A stretch of 64,000 bases of DNA from assembly GCF_000308495.1 (NCBI RefSeq), contig NZ_BAFU01000015.1, forward strand, positions 1 through 64,000, given 5' to 3'. This document shows positions 33,204 to 45,200 of the stretch, one piece after another. The notes under the pieces were generated by a model. That model was not told where the DNA came from, made no database searches, and was given only the letters and a program-made list of their open reading frames with translations. The position numbers were made by a program, and so were the translations under genes. The stretch comes from Nocardia brevicatena NBRC 12119. Its GTDB lineage: Bacteria > Actinomycetota > Actinomycetes > Mycobacteriales > Mycobacteriaceae. Position 1 is the stretch's first letter, and each line of letters opens with the position of its first letter.

Positions 33204-36087
33204 GCTGGTCGCGGTGCTGGCCGCACGCGCGGAGCGAGCGCAGGCCGATCCCGTGCCGGGCGTCCCGCCCGCGGTGGCCCTGCTGCTCGCGCCGGATTCT
33301 GTGCCGTCGGGGGTGTTGGTCGATCCGCTGCCGGATCTGTTGGCGGCGCAGGGGCATACCGCCGAGGTGCTGGCCGGGCAGTTGGCGGTGCACCGTGATC
33401 TGCGGGCGTGCGGTGTCGAGATGGCGGCCGTACTCAGTGCGGGCGCGTCCCGGTTCGCGGCCCGCCATCTGCTCGGCTCCACCGAACCGGTGAGCGCCGC
33501 CGAGGTCGCCGGCGCCGAGTTCTCCATCGACCCGGAGCGGCTCGTCGCGGCGGTCGGATCTCTGCGTGCCGCCGGACCTGTGGTGTTCCTCGAACCGGGC
33601 ACGGGCGGGCGCCTCACCGCGTTGTTGCGGGATCGGTTCGGCGACGAGGTCGATATCGTCTGCGCGCCGAACCCCCTGGACCTCCTCGCCGCGTTGTACC
33701 GGCGGGGAATCGATATCGATTGGTCGGCCCTGCATCCGGAGGGTGGCCGGCGGCTTCGGCTGCCGGGTCATCCGATGCGGCGCACCCGCTGCTGGGTCGA
33801 TCTGCCCAGCGGGCCGCAGCCGCCGATCGCCCCGGCGAAAGGCCCGGTCTCCGCCGTCGACGGGGGCCCGCGGCAGTGGCTGCGCGCCACCCTGCGCGAA
33901 CTGCTGCACACCGACACCGAGATCGACGCCGACGCCGACTATTTCGAGTTGGGTGGCAATTCGATCATCGCCGTACAACTCGTCGACCGGGTCGAGGAGG
34001 CGTTCGGTTTCCGGCCGAAACTCCTGGACGTCTACGAACGGCCCAAACTCGCCGACTTCGCCGAACTGCTGGTGGCCGCACCACCTCCCGCGGCCCGGCC
34101 CGATACTCCCGAATTGGTCGCGCACGACGAACCGGTGCTGTCGTTCGGGCAGGAGCGGATGTGGTTCCACCACCAGTTCGACCCCGGCACAACGCTGTAC
34201 AACTACCCCTACGTCAACCGGCTGCGCGGACCGATCGACAGCGCGGCATTACGCGGGGTGTTCGAGGACCTCGGCGAGCGGCACGAATCGCTGCGCTACA
34301 ACATCGTGGCCTCCGACGGTGTCCCGGAACTGCGTATACGTGCCGGTCTGGGCGATTTCTTCCGGGCCGTGGACGTATCCGACGGCCCGGATCCGGTGGC
34401 CTCGGCGCGGGAGTTGGTGCGCGTGGCCGCGCGGTCGCCGTTCGATCTGGCGAACGATCCCCTGCTGCGGGTGCTGCTGGTCACACTCGGACCGGACGAC
34501 CATGTGCTGCAGATCACCTGCCATCACATGGTGACCGACGGCGCCACCCCCACGATCCTGGCCCGCGAACTGCCGGAACTGTACGCGGCCCGGCTCGAGG
34601 GCAGGCCGCACCGCCTGGCCCCCCTGCCCTACCGCTACCGTGACTACACCTGGTGGCAGCGGCAGCTGTTGGCGAGTTCGGCCCTGGACCACGAACTCGC
34701 CTACTGGACCGAGACACTGCGCGGCGCGCCCCGGCTGGAACTGCCCACCGATTTCCCGCGGCCTCCGCGCATGGGATTCACCGGCGACCTGTTGCCTTTC
34801 ACCCTTCCCGGGGCGCTGCTGACCGAACTGTGGGCGCTGGCCCGTCGGGAATCGGTTTCCCTGTTCGTGGTGCTGTTGGCCGGACTGTATCTGACGCTGG
34901 CGCGCTACAGCGGTCAGCGCGATATCGTCGTCGGCACCCCCACCTCCGGGCGTAGTCGACGCGAACTGGAGGGCATGATCGGGTTCTTCAACAGTACTGT
35001 CGCCCTGCGGGCCCGGTTGGCCGGCGAACTGTCGCTGTCGGAGTTCCTCACGCAGGTTCGCGGGGTGGTGCTCGGAGCGCTCGAACACCAGGAGATCCCG
35101 TTCGACCGGGTGGTGAACGCACTGGGCGGCGGGCGGGACCTGAGCCGCACCCCGGTGTTCGACGTACTGTACGTACACCAGGAAATACCGGATATCGCGC
35201 CGATAACCGGGACCGTCGGCAGCGGTTTCGATACCGAACACAGCCCGGCGAACGCCTTCGGCGGTCTGCCCGCGGACACCGCGAAATTCGATCTCACCCT
35301 GGTGACCTACGCCAATACCGGCGGCGCGAACCACCACGATATCGGCGCCTGTGTGGAGTTCAGCACCGAGCTGTTCACCAGGCGGACCGTCGAGCGGATG
35401 GCCGATACCTACCTGTCCGTTCTCGACACCATGGTGACAAGGGACGACCCGTCGCCGGCCGAGCTGCTTCGTGACGCCGCGGCGCCGGCAACGGCCGGCG
35501 GGAACGCTGTCGGGGCACAGGCGGCTCGGAACGGGACGGTATCCCTGCCCACGGCCCTCGAGGTGCCCACCGATCGGCCGCGGCGGCCCGGCGGGTACGG
35601 CGTCGAGCGGGTCGCCGGGGTGGTCACGGCGTCGAACGATATCGACGCCGCCCTACTCGCGGCGTGGGTGAGCCTGCTCGGCTGGTACTCCGGTCGCGAC
35701 GAGGTGCCTCTGGGGCTCGCGGCGCCGGGATGGACGGAACCGCTGCCGGTTCGCATCGATATCGCCGATGAGCCCAGCTGCGCCGACCTGGTCGCGCGGG
35801 CGGCGGCGGTGTGGGCGCGGACACGAATCGGCGCCGTTGACAGGAGAGCGGCGCCCGACGACCCGTCGACCGTGTGGTGCGGCGCGCTACCGGAGACCGG
35901 CACCGGCACCGAACTCGCCCTGACCTGGTCGGCGGGTGCGGACGGGCGGGTGGAATTCACCATCGGATACGCACCGGAGCTGTTCGATCGGGAAACCGTC
36001 GACGATATGGCCCGCGACCTGTGCCGGCTGTTCGCCGCGGTCACCGCCGAACCCGGAGCCTCGGTGCTCGAGGTGGTGGCGCGATGA
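33109..36087 (+). CDS. AT remnant - carrier - condensation protein (continuation of KS gene)
   Basis: 992 residues from an ATG that is probably artificial; the real gene starts at 31731. Residues ~15-230 align in outline with a modular acyltransferase, including QLAVHRDLRACGVEMAAVLS and the post-AT linker (LPGHPMRRTRCWVD). The GHSxG nucleophile motif is absent (VLSAGASRFAARHL), and the domain is far shorter than the usual ~300 residues. A carrier follows (FELGGNSIIAV, ~282), then a condensation domain with HHMVTDG (~473) and a C-terminal ~200-residue partial condensation-like tail. The inactive AT means the extender must come from a separate carrier or transferase. The stop overlaps the FkbK-like start. 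Confidence 0.85.
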   Translation: MTTGLMMWRSPLNQGRSHYDHRFAVVVGSTDELVAVLAARAERAQADPVPGVPPAVALLLAPDSVPSGVLVDPLPDLLAAQGHTAEVLAGQLAVHRDLRACGVEMAAVLSAGASRFAARHLLGSTEPVSAAEVAGAEFSIDPERLVAAVGSLRAAGPVVFLEPGTGGRLTALLRDRFGDEVDIVCAPNPLDLLAALYRRGIDIDWSALHPEGGRRLRLPGHPMRRTRCWVDLPSGPQPPIAPAKGPVSAVDGGPRQWLRATLRELLHTDTEIDADADYFELGGNSIIAVQLVDRVEEAFGFRPKLLDVYERPKLADFAELLVAAPPPAARPDTPELVAHDEPVLSFGQERMWFHHQFDPGTTLYNYPYVNRLRGPIDSAALRGVFEDLGERHESLRYNIVASDGVPELRIRAGLGDFFRAVDVSDGPDPVASARELVRVAARSPFDLANDPLLRVLLVTLGPDDHVLQITCHHMVTDGATPTILARELPELYAARLEGRPHRLAPLPYRYRDYTWWQRQLLASSALDHELAYWTETLRGAPRLELPTDFPRPPRMGFTGDLLPFTLPGALLTELWALARRESVSLFVVLLAGLYLTLARYSGQRDIVVGTPTSGRSRRELEGMIGFFNSTVALRARLAGELSLSEFLTQVRGVVLGALEHQEIPFDRVVNALGGGRDLSRTPVFDVLYVHQEIPDIAPITGTVGSGFDTEHSPANAFGGLPADTAKFDLTLVTYANTGGANHHDIGACVEFSTELFTRRTVERMADTYLSVLDTMVTRDDPSPAELLRDAAAPATAGGNAVGAQAARNGTVSLPTALEVPTDRPRRPGGYGVERVAGVVTASNDIDAALLAAWVSLLGWYSGRDEVPLGLAAPGWTEPLPVRIDIADEPSCADLVARAAAVWARTRIGAVDRRAAPDDPSTVWCGALPETGTGTELALTWSAGADGRVEFTIGYAPELFDRETVDDMARDLCRLFAAVTAEPGASVLEVVAR

Positions 36088-36926
36088 GGCCGGTCGGTGT
36101 GGTGGGCGCGGGCACGATGGGGACGGGTATCGCGCAATGCCTGGCGGTTGCGGGCCGCGCGGTCGTCCTGGTCGAAGACAACGACGACGCGGCCGGTCGG
36201 GCGAGAACCTCGCTGCGGCAGGCGCTGCGGCTGACGCTGCTGCTCGGCCGCGGCGACCGTGCGGCGATCGCGGACGCCGCGGGGCGGATCCGGTGGGAAA
36301 CGGAGCTCGAGGCATTGCGCGAGACGGAATTCGTTATCGAGTGTGTCACCGAAGAACTCATGTCGAAGACCGCGGTGTTCGCCGAACTCGACCGTGTCTG
36401 CCCGGCCGACACGGTATTGGCGTCCTGTACCTCCGCCGTCCCCATCGCCCATCTCGCCGCGGCCACCGAACGGCCGGATCGTGTACTCGGCCTGCACATC
36501 ATGAACCCGGCGCCGTTGACCGACACGGTGGAGGTCGTCACCGGCGCGCGGACCGCCGCCGGAGTGCTCGACCGCGCCCTCGCGCTGGTCGAAGTCATGG
36601 GCAAACGCGGCATCGTGGTCCCGGACCGTCCGGGTTTCGTGATCAACCGGGTGCTCATGCTGTCCATCGCCGAGGCCGCGGCCGCACTCGACGACGGGGT
36701 GAGCGCGGAAACGGTGGACGCGCTGTTCGAGGGCTGTCTCGGCCATGCGACCGGGCCGCTGCGCACCGCCGACCTCATCGGACTCGACAATGTGGCCGAC
36801 ACCATGGCCGTGCTGCGCGCGGAACTGCGCGACGACCGCTACACCGCGCCGCCGACGTTGGCCGCGCTCGTCGCCGCGGGACATTACGGACGGAAGACGG
36901 GGCGGGGTTTCCATGACTACCGATGA
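36084..36926 (+). CDS. FkbK-like 3-hydroxyacyl-CoA (acyl-ACP) dehydrogenase
   Basis: 280 residues. Rossmann motif VGVVGAGTMGTGIAQCLAVA, NAD-domain EFVIECVTEELMSKT, catalytic His in GLHIMNPAPLTDTVEVV and the C-terminal domain PGFVINRVLM, ending [14 protein letters not shown]. FkbK-type enzymes oxidise glyceryl-ACP to 2-hydroxy-3-oxopropionyl-ACP, the substrate of FkbI. It sits between NRPS genes, overlapped at both ends, so the extender-unit genes are scattered through one operon. ATG at 36084. Confidence 0.9.
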   Translation: MRPVGVVGAGTMGTGIAQCLAVAGRAVVLVEDNDDAAGRARTSLRQALRLTLLLGRGDRAAIADAAGRIRWETELEALRETEFVIECVTEELMSKTAVFAELDRVCPADTVLASCTSAVPIAHLAAATERPDRVLGLHIMNPAPLTDTVEVVTGARTAAGVLDRALALVEVMGKRGIVVPDRPGFVINRVLMLSIAEAAAALDDGVSAETVDALFEGCLGHATGPLRTADLIGLDNVADTMAVLRAELRDDRYTAPPTLAALVAAGHYGRKTGRGFHDYR

Positions 36927-39900
36927 CATCGTGATCGACGAATTCGCGGCTCGGACGGCCGACCGCGCGTATTGGGCCGAGCGGCTCGCCGGCGCACCGC
37001 GGCCGGAGGAGCCGAGGGTGGCCCCGATAGCGCACGAAGCGCTGCCGTTACCGGGGTCCGCCCGGTTCGGGCGGCTGGCCCGCTCGGGCGGCGGCGCCGG
37101 CGCGGTCGTACTGGCCGCGTTGGCGGTCTACGGACAGCGGTTGGGCGGGGAACCCGAGCTGACGCTCGGCCATCGGGACGAGTTCGGACTCGTCCCGATC
37201 CGGGCACGGGTGAGCCCGTATACGAGTTTCGAGACGGTGGTCCGGGAGATCGGTGTCGAATTGCGTCGTGCCCGTCGACACCGTTTCCGCGCCGACTTCG
37301 ACGATCCGTGGCCCGCCCGGCACGTCCGGCGCTGGGCGCTGTCCGCCGAATGCACCGACGGACGATGGCATATTGGGGTGCCCGGTGCCCCGGAGGCGTT
37401 CGTGCGGCTGTTCCACCGGCTCGTCGCCGAATCGGGAAGCGCGGTGGGCGGCGTCACCGTGTCCGACGCGAGGGAAACCGCGGGCGGCGGTGCCGGTGTA
37501 GCGAACGGTCGGCCGGACGTGGAGGGCGGTCGCGCCGTCCCGGACGAGCCGGTCACGCTGCCGGCCGCATTCGAGGAGCAGGTGCGGCGCACCCCGGAGG
37601 CGATCGCCTTGCGTACCGCGAGCGAAACAATGTCGTACACCGAACTCGACGCCCGCGCCAACCGGTGGGCGCGTCGGCTGGTCCGTGCCGGCGTCGGGCC
37701 GGAAACGGTGGTCGCCGTGGCGGTTCCGCGATCGGTGGAGGCGGTCGTCGCCGTCTACGCGATCGTGAAGGCCGGTGCGGCGTTCCTGCAGCTGGATCCC
37801 GAGCTGCCGCCGGAACGCCTCGCGCATATTCTCGAGACCGCCCGGCCGGTGGCACTGCCGGGACTGTCCGATGGTGCCGACGCGCCCGTACGGGTGCTGA
37901 GGGCCGAACATCTCGTCGCGCTCGATCGCCTGGCCGCCGCCGAGGACGATTCCGCGCCTCGTTTCGCGCTGCGCGGCGACAATCTCGCCTATGTGATGTT
38001 CACGTCCGGCTCGTCCGGGCGGCCCAAGGGCGTGGCGGTCACCCATACCGCGATCCGCAACCAGTTGTCGTGGATGCAGCACCGTTTCGGCCTGGGCACA
38101 GGCGATATCGTCCTGCAGAAGACCGCGACCACCTTCGATGTCTCGCTCTGGGAAGTGCTGTGGCCGTTGCAGGTCGGCGCCCAACTGGTCATCGCGCCGC
38201 CGGCCGCCCATCTCGATCCCGCCGAGACCGCCGACCTGATCCGCCGGTTCGCGGTGACCACGGTGCAGTTCGTGCCGTCGACGCTGCGCCTGTTCGCCGA
38301 CGAGCACACCGTGGCGCCCGGTGTGCGCCGGATACTCGTGGCCGGTGAGGTGTTCGCGCCCGAACAGGCCCGCTGGGCCGCGGCCGGACCGGCGGAGGTG
38401 GCCAACCTCTACGGACCCACCGAGACCTGCGTGGCGGTCACCGCGCACCGGGTACGGGCCGACGAGACCGAGACGGTGCCGATCGGTGCCCCGGTGTGGA
38501 ACATCCGCTGCCATGTGCTCGACGCCGCGCTGCATCCGGTGCCCGAGGGTGTCGCGGGCGAGTTGTATCTGTCAGGTGTGCAGCTGGCGCGCGGGTATCT
38601 GCACCGTCCGGGCGAGACCGCCGGACGGTTCGTGGCCGATCCGTTCGGCGCCGCCGGTGGGCTGCTCTACCGGACCGGCGATATCGTGCGCCGGCGCGAC
38701 GGCGAGCTGGAGTTCCTGGGGCGCAACGATTTCCAGGTGAAGCTGCGCGGTCTGCGGATCGAATTGGGTGATGTCGAAGCGGCGCTGCTCGCCGACGACG
38801 CGGTCTCGGCGGCGGTGGCCGTCGCCGGCGACGGCCGGCTGCACGGCTATATCGTTCCCGCCGGCGGCCACGCCCCGGATCTCGATGCCCTCCGGCGGGC
38901 GCTCGCCGAGCGGCTGCCCGCCTATATGCTGCCGCACACCCTGACGGCGCTCGACGCCCTTCCGCTGACCCCCTTGGGCAAAACCGACCGGCGGGCACTG
39001 CCGGAACCTCGGGTCGATACGGCTGCCTACCAGGCGCCGGAGGGTCCGGTGGCCGAAACACTGGCCACCGTCTACGCCGAGATTCTCGGGCGGGAACGGG
39101 TCGGCGCGCACGACTCGTTCTTCGCGCTCGGCGGCGACAGCATCATGTCGATTCTGCTGGTGTCGCGGGCCAAGGCGCGCGGTATCGCGCTCACCGCACA
39201 GCAGGTGTTCGAACACCGCACGCCGGCCGCGCTCGCCGCGGCGGCCCAGGGAGCCGCGGTGACGCCCGCGCTCGAGGAACTGCCCGGTGGCGGGGTCGGC
39301 GAGATGCCGCTGCCGCCGGCGGCGTCCTATCTGGTCGAACGCGGGGGCGGTTGGCGTCGCTTCGCCCAGGCCATGGTGCTGGAACTGCCCATCGGGATCA
39401 CCCGCCCGCAGTTGCTCACCACCCTGACTGCGGTACTGGACCGACACGATATGTTGCGCTCCCGGCTGTACCGGGACGCGGGCGGACGCCGGCGGCTCTT
39501 CGCGGACGCGACGGGGTCGGTACACGCCGACGAGATAGTACACCGGGTCGGTTTCGACCCCGCCATCGACACCGACGCGTTCACGGCGCTCGCCGCCGCC
39601 GAGTTGGACACCGCGCTGGGCCTGCTCGACCCGGCCGAGGGCGTGGTGGTGCGGTTCGTCTGGCTCGATCCCGAGACGGAGCGAGGCGGCAGGTCGGGCC
39701 GGCTGATATTCCTCGTGCACCACATCGCCGTGGACGGCGTGTCCTGGCGCATTCTGGTGCCCGACCTCATCGCGGCGTGGGCACAGGTCGCCGCCGGCCG
39801 CACGCCGATACTGCCGGACGTGGCCACTTCCATGCGCCGCTGGACGCATGCGCTGGTCGACGAGGCGCGGCGGGAGAGCCGCACCGCGGAACTGGCGTAT

Positions 39901-42189
39901 TGGCGCGAGGTCGTCGACGGTGACGATCCGCCGCTGGCGGACCGACCGTTCGATCCGGCCCGTGACCTCGCCTCCACCACGCACTACACACAGGTGGAGT
40001 TGGACGAACACGAGACCGCCGCCCTGGTATCCGCCCTTCCGCAGCGCTATTACGCCGGGGCAAACGAAATACTGCTCACCGCACTGGTGCTCGCGGTGGC
40101 GAGTTGGCGTCCGCGTGAATCCGTGCTGGTGCGGTTGGAAGGACACGGTCGAGAGCCCGATATCGCGCCGGGGGCGGATATCTCCCGCACCGTGGGCTGG
40201 TTCACCGCCCTCTACCCGGTTGGGTTTCGGCTCGGCGGGCTCGATATCGCCGACGCCCTGTCCGGTGGCGCGTCGCTCGGGGAGGTCGTCAAAACGGCCA
40301 AGGAGCAGATCCGGGCGGTCCCCGGGCGGGGTATCGGGTACGGGCTGTTGCGCTATGCGAACCCCGCGACGGCGGCCGCCCTGCCGCGTGAGGAGCCGGG
40401 CCAGATCGTCTTCAACTATCTGGGAAATATCGCCGCCACCGCCGTTCCCGACGAGTTCACCGGGGTCGGCTGGGTTCCCGCGAGTGATCTGTCCGCGCTA
40501 CCACGCACCCCTGACCCGGATATGCCCGCCGCCGGGGCGCTCGAACTGGATCTCATTGTGGTGGCCGGGCGGTTACGCGTGACCATCGGCCATCCGGAAA
40601 GCCTGCTCGCTCGCGTCGAGGCCGCGGAATTCGTCGAACGTTTCGGCGGTGCGCTGCGAGTGATGGCAGATCATGCCGAGCGGGCGGTGGGCGGGCATAC
40701 TCCGTCGGATTTCCCCCTGGTGCCGGTCGGTCGGTCGGATATCGAGCAGTGGGAACATCGCTATCCCGGGCTCGTCGATATCTGGCCGCTCGGGCCGATG
40801 CAGTCCGGGCTGTTCTTCCACGCCCTCTACTCTGGGCGGACGGTCGACCCCTATACGTTGCAGTTGGTCGTCACCCTCACCGGATCGGTGGACGCCGGTA
40901 GGCTGCGGGCCGCCGCCCGCGCCGTACTGGCGGCCCATCCGAGCCTGCGTACCGCGTTCCACGCCGACCACGTCGGGACACTGGTGGCCGTGGTGCTCGA
41001 TTCGCCCGCGCTGCCGTGGACCGAGATCGACATGGACCCCGGCACCGATATCGATGCGCTGCTCGAGGCGGATCGCACCGCTCGGTTCGATTTCACCCGC
41101 CCGCCACTGATCCGGTTCACGCTCGTGCGTTTCGGCTCCGAAAGCGCGAAACTCGTGGTGACGAGCCATCACATCGTCTTCGATGGCTGGTCGGTGCCGA
41201 TTCTCATGCAGGATCTGCTGACCCACTATGCGATGACCGAGCGCTTGGACGACGGGCACGCGGAATCCGGCATCGGCGGTGACGCCCGGGCAGCCCTGCC
41301 GCCGCGACCCTCCTACCGCGACTATCTGGAATGGCTCACCCGGCAGGACCGCACCGCCGCGGAACGGGCGTGGCGCGCCGCGCTGTCCGGTGCGGAGCCG
41401 ACGATCCTCGCGAGCTCCCCGATTCCCGGCCCGTCCACCGCCGCGCCGCTGGAACAGATGGTCGAGCTGGACGAGGCGGACAGCCGTCGAATCGCGGATA
41501 TCGCGGCCGAACTGGACGTCACCGTGAACACGGTGCTGCAGGCGGCGTGGGCGATCGTGCTGGGCGCATTGACCGGCCGCACCGATATCGTGTTCGGGGC
41601 CACCGTATCCGGACGGCCCGCCGACCTGCCCGGGGTCGAGACGATGGTCGGCCTGTTCATCAATACGGTGCCGGTACGGGTGCGCATCGATCCCGCCGAG
41701 CAGGTGACGACGCTGTTGCAGCGGTTGCAGGAGGAGCAGGCCGCTCTGGTGGCGCACCATCATCTCGGTCTCACCGCGATCCAGGCGTGCGTCGGCGACG
41801 GGTCGCGGGAGCTGTTCGATACGCTGCTCGTCTTCGAGTCGTACCCGTTCGATCCCGGTCTGGTATCGACCGCGTCGCACGACGGCCTGTCCATCGCGGG
41901 CTTCGAATCACATGAGGCGACGCATTTCCCGCTGTCGCTCTCGGTGTGGTCGGGGGTGGGGGCGGTGCCACGCGTCGGCGCCGCGAACCGGCTCCGGATC
42001 ACCGCGAGCCATTGGCCCGCCCGGTTCTCCGCCGATACCGTCCGCGTGATCCTGGATCGGTTGACGTGCGTGCTGATCTCCATCGGTACTCGGCCGGCGG
42101 ACCCGATTGTGTCGTGTTTCGCGCCGGCAGGCGCTCCCACCAGGTCGGTGTCCGGTATCGGACCCGGGTTGGATGCGGAGGACCGATGA
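36913..42189 (+). CDS. Nonribosomal peptide synthetase: half-C, A, PCP, E, C
   Basis: 1758 residues. The first ~200 residues resemble only the second half of a condensation domain ([11 protein letters not shown] onward; no HHxxxDG). Then A ([11 protein letters not shown] ~363, NLYGPTET ~498, YRTGDIV ~586), PCP (LGGDSIMSI ~740), epimerisation (HHIAVDG ~936, EGHGRE ~1076, FNYLGN ~1167) and a condensation domain of the type that follows epimerases ([13 protein letters not shown] ~1289, HHIVFDG ~1419). My reading of the A specificity code is D-V-W-Q-L-A-L-V-A-K, which I cannot assign. The E domain predicts a D-residue. The gene overlaps FkbK by 14 bases and has no frameshift. Confidence 0.92.
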   Translation: MTTDDIVIDEFAARTADRAYWAERLAGAPRPEEPRVAPIAHEALPLPGSARFGRLARSGGGAGAVVLAALAVYGQRLGGEPELTLGHRDEFGLVPIRARVSPYTSFETVVREIGVELRRARRHRFRADFDDPWPARHVRRWALSAECTDGRWHIGVPGAPEAFVRLFHRLVAESGSAVGGVTVSDARETAGGGAGVANGRPDVEGGRAVPDEPVTLPAAFEEQVRRTPEAIALRTASETMSYTELDARANRWARRLVRAGVGPETVVAVAVPRSVEAVVAVYAIVKAGAAFLQLDPELPPERLAHILETARPVALPGLSDGADAPVRVLRAEHLVALDRLAAAEDDSAPRFALRGDNLAYVMFTSGSSGRPKGVAVTHTAIRNQLSWMQHRFGLGTGDIVLQKTATTFDVSLWEVLWPLQVGAQLVIAPPAAHLDPAETADLIRRFAVTTVQFVPSTLRLFADEHTVAPGVRRILVAGEVFAPEQARWAAAGPAEVANLYGPTETCVAVTAHRVRADETETVPIGAPVWNIRCHVLDAALHPVPEGVAGELYLSGVQLARGYLHRPGETAGRFVADPFGAAGGLLYRTGDIVRRRDGELEFLGRNDFQVKLRGLRIELGDVEAALLADDAVSAAVAVAGDGRLHGYIVPAGGHAPDLDALRRALAERLPAYMLPHTLTALDALPLTPLGKTDRRALPEPRVDTAAYQAPEGPVAETLATVYAEILGRERVGAHDSFFALGGDSIMSILLVSRAKARGIALTAQQVFEHRTPAALAAAAQGAAVTPALEELPGGGVGEMPLPPAASYLVERGGGWRRFAQAMVLELPIGITRPQLLTTLTAVLDRHDMLRSRLYRDAGGRRRLFADATGSVHADEIVHRVGFDPAIDTDAFTALAAAELDTALGLLDPAEGVVVRFVWLDPETERGGRSGRLIFLVHHIAVDGVSWRILVPDLIAAWAQVAAGRTPILPDVATSMRRWTHALVDEARRESRTAELAYWREVVDGDDPPLADRPFDPARDLASTTHYTQVELDEHETAALVSALPQRYYAGANEILLTALVLAVASWRPRESVLVRLEGHGREPDIAPGADISRTVGWFTALYPVGFRLGGLDIADALSGGASLGEVVKTAKEQIRAVPGRGIGYGLLRYANPATAAALPREEPGQIVFNYLGNIAATAVPDEFTGVGWVPASDLSALPRTPDPDMPAAGALELDLIVVAGRLRVTIGHPESLLARVEAAEFVERFGGALRVMADHAERAVGGHTPSDFPLVPVGRSDIEQWEHRYPGLVDIWPLGPMQSGLFFHALYSGRTVDPYTLQLVVTLTGSVDAGRLRAAARAVLAAHPSLRTAFHADHVGTLVAVVLDSPALPWTEIDMDPGTDIDALLEADRTARFDFTRPPLIRFTLVRFGSESAKLVVTSHHIVFDGWSVPILMQDLLTHYAMTERLDDGHAESGIGGDARAALPPRPSYRDYLEWLTRQDRTAAERAWRAALSGAEPTILASSPIPGPSTAAPLEQMVELDEADSRRIADIAAELDVTVNTVLQAAWAIVLGALTGRTDIVFGATVSGRPADLPGVETMVGLFINTVPVRVRIDPAEQVTTLLQRLQEEQAALVAHHHLGLTAIQACVGDGSRELFDTLLVFESYPFDPGLVSTASHDGLSIAGFESHEATHFPLSLSVWSGVGAVPRVGAANRLRITASHWPARFSADTVRVILDRLTCVLISIGTRPADPIVSCFAPAGAPTRSVSGIGPGLDAEDR

Positions 42190-42229
42190 GGCGTTGCAGC
42201 ACCACCGCATACGGACCGGAGGTCGCCGG

Positions 42230-45200
42230 ATGACGATATGGCCCCTGACCGCCGGCCAGCAGGAGATCTGGTTGGCGCACGAACTCGATGACACCGGGGC
42301 GCGCGCCATAGTCGGTGGGTACGTCCACATCCACGGACGGATCGATCCCGGGATATTCGAGCAGGCGGCGCGGATCGTCATCGCCGGCAGCGAAACGCTG
42401 CGGGTGCGCATCGACGGGAACGTGCAGACCGTGGAGGAACTGCCCGATTGGCCGCTGGAGCGTGCCCGCTTCCGCACGGTCGACGAGGCCGAGCGGCGGT
42501 TGTACGCCGAACTGAACCGTCCGTTCGATCTCGGTAGCGCGCCGCTGTTCGAGCAGCGACTGCTGGATGTGGGCGATGCCGGATACCTGTGGTCCGTGAA
42601 GGCGCACCATATCGTGCTGGACGGTGCGGCGTTCGTCGCGCTGCTGCGGCGCGCCGCGGCGGTCTACACCGAGCTGGGCGCCGGACACGAGGTCGCCGGT
42701 GGGGTGTTCGACCGGGTGGAGGCCCTGGTCGCCGAGGACAACCGTTACCGTGAGTCCGAGCGGTTCCGCGCCGACCGCGAGTTCTGGTCGGGCCGGCTGG
42801 CGGATATGCCGGAGGCGCCGATGTTCGCCGAAGGACCCGTCCATCCGGGCCCCACCACCTATCTCCGCCACACCGGGAACCTCGCGGTATCCGCGTGGCG
42901 GGAGTTGCGCGAGCGGGGCGAACGGTGGGGAGCGGGATGGCCCGCGTTGGTGCTGTCTGCGGCGGCCGCGCTGTTGCACGCCGATACCGGCGCGCGCACG
43001 GTCGGGCTGGGGCTGACGGTTCCGGCGAAACGGTCACGCACCGCGCTCGGAATGACGGCCAATGTCGTACCGCTGCGTCTCGATGTCGACCCCGCCGATA
43101 CCGTGCTCGCGCTGGCGCGTGCGGTACGGGCGGAATCGCTGACCGTGCTGCGTCACCAGCGTTACCGACTGGCCGATATGCTCGCCGACGTCTCCGCGGC
43201 CGGCGGTGAGCGCCGCATTGTGGGCCCGGTGGTGAATATCCTGCCCCAGCAGCGGAATGTGATGTTCGGGCCGTATCCGGCGACCCTGCACGATATGTCG
43301 GCCGGACGCACCGACGATTTCACGGTCAGCGTCTACGAGGGCCTGCCGCGGTTGCGCGTGGCCTTCGACAGCACCACCGCGCGGTTCCGCGAAGCCGATC
43401 TCGCGGCCCACCACGACCGGTTCCTCTCGGCGCTGCGGGCGCTGGCGCAGGCGCCCGACGAGCTGTCCGTGGGCCGGCTGCAGTTCGATATCGCGGCCGA
43501 CGAGGAACGACCCGATTCGACGGTGTTGTCGCACGGCGCGAAGGCCCCGGCGGGGACCGCGGTGACGCGGCGGAACTCCCCGGAGGTTGCTTCCGAGGAC
43601 AGCGAGGCGCAACGGACGCTCGTCTCCTGGTTCGCGCACAGCGTACGCGCGCACGGCTCCGAACCGGCGCTCACCCGCGGTGCCGAGACACTGACCTACG
43701 CGGAACTCGACGAGAGGTCGGATATGTTGGCCCGGCGGATCGCCGCCGCCGGCGCGGGGCCGGGCGCATTCGTCGCCATCGCGTTACCGCGGTCGACCGA
43801 GCTGGTCGTGGCCGTTGTGGCGGTCCTGAAATCCGGTGCGGCCTATGTCCCCGTCGATCCGACCAATCCCACCGAACGGATCCGGGCGATCCTCGACGAC
43901 TGCGCGCCTGCGCTCGTCGTCACCACCTCGGCGGTGACCCTGCCGGCCGTGGCCGCGCCGGTCCTGGCCGTCGACGAACCGCGCGAGGATGTCTCGGCCG
44001 CGCCGGTGCGGTCCCCGCGGCCCGACGATCCCGCCTACGTGATCTACACTTCCGGATCCACCGGGAAACCCAAGGGCGTTCTCGTCTCGCATGCCAATGT
44101 GGTACGGCTGTTCACCCGAACCGAGGAGTGGTTCGGGTTCGGTCCCGCCGATGTGTGGACACTGTTCCATTCCGTGGCGTTCGACTTCTCGGTGTGGGAG
44201 ATCTGGGGCGCGCTGCTGTACGGCGGACGACTGGTGGTCGTCGACGCCGACACCGCCCGCTCGCCCGCGGACTTCCGGGAACTGCTCGCCGCCGAGGGCG
44301 TGACCGTGCTCAACCAGACACCGTCGGCCTTCGGCATGCTGGTCGACGCCGACGCGTCCCGACCCGCGTCCGAGCTCGCGGTGCGCTGGGTGATCCTCGG
44401 CGGTGAGGTGATCGAACCGCACCGGGTGGCCGCATGGTACGAACGCCACCCGGACCGAGCGGTGGTCAATATGTACGGCACCACCGAGACGACGGTGTTC
44501 ACCACCGGATATGTGGTCGACGCGCGGACGCACGCCAACCTCATCGGCCGGCCCATTCCCGACCTGAGGGTGTCTCTGCTGGACGCCGCTCTGCGTCCGG
44601 TGCCGGCCGGGGTGCCCGGCGAGCTCTATATCGCGGGGCCGGGTGTGGCCGGCGCCTATCTGCGTCGGCGTGGTCTCACCGCCGCCCGGTTCGTGGCCGA
44701 TCCCGCCGGTCCGCCGGGGGCGGTCATGTACCGCAGCGGTGATATCGCCCGCCGGGTCGACGGTGTGCTGGAGTATCTGGGGCGGGCCGATCGGCAGGTG
44801 AAGATCCGCGGGTTCCGAATCGAACGCGGCGAGGTGGAGGCCGCACTGCGCGCACTGCCCGAGGTGTCCGCGGCCGCCGTCCTGGTCGACGACACACCCC
44901 GGCTCGTCGCCTATGTGGTGTCCGAGCTGGACACCGGTGTGATCCGCGACCGGATCGCGGCGACACTGCCGGCGCATGCGCTCCCGTCCGCCGTGATCGC
45001 CGTCCCGGAGCTGCCGTTGACCGGCAACGGCAAACTCGACGAGCGGCGGCTGCTCGCCATCCGGCCGGGTGGGGCAGGCGGTGAGTTCGACCGTCCGCGC
45101 ACCGACCTGGAGACGCGGCTGCATCGGTTGTTCGCCGAGGCGCTCGACCGTGACGACTTCGGCGTCGACGACCGGTTCTTCGCTATCGGCGGGGACAGTA

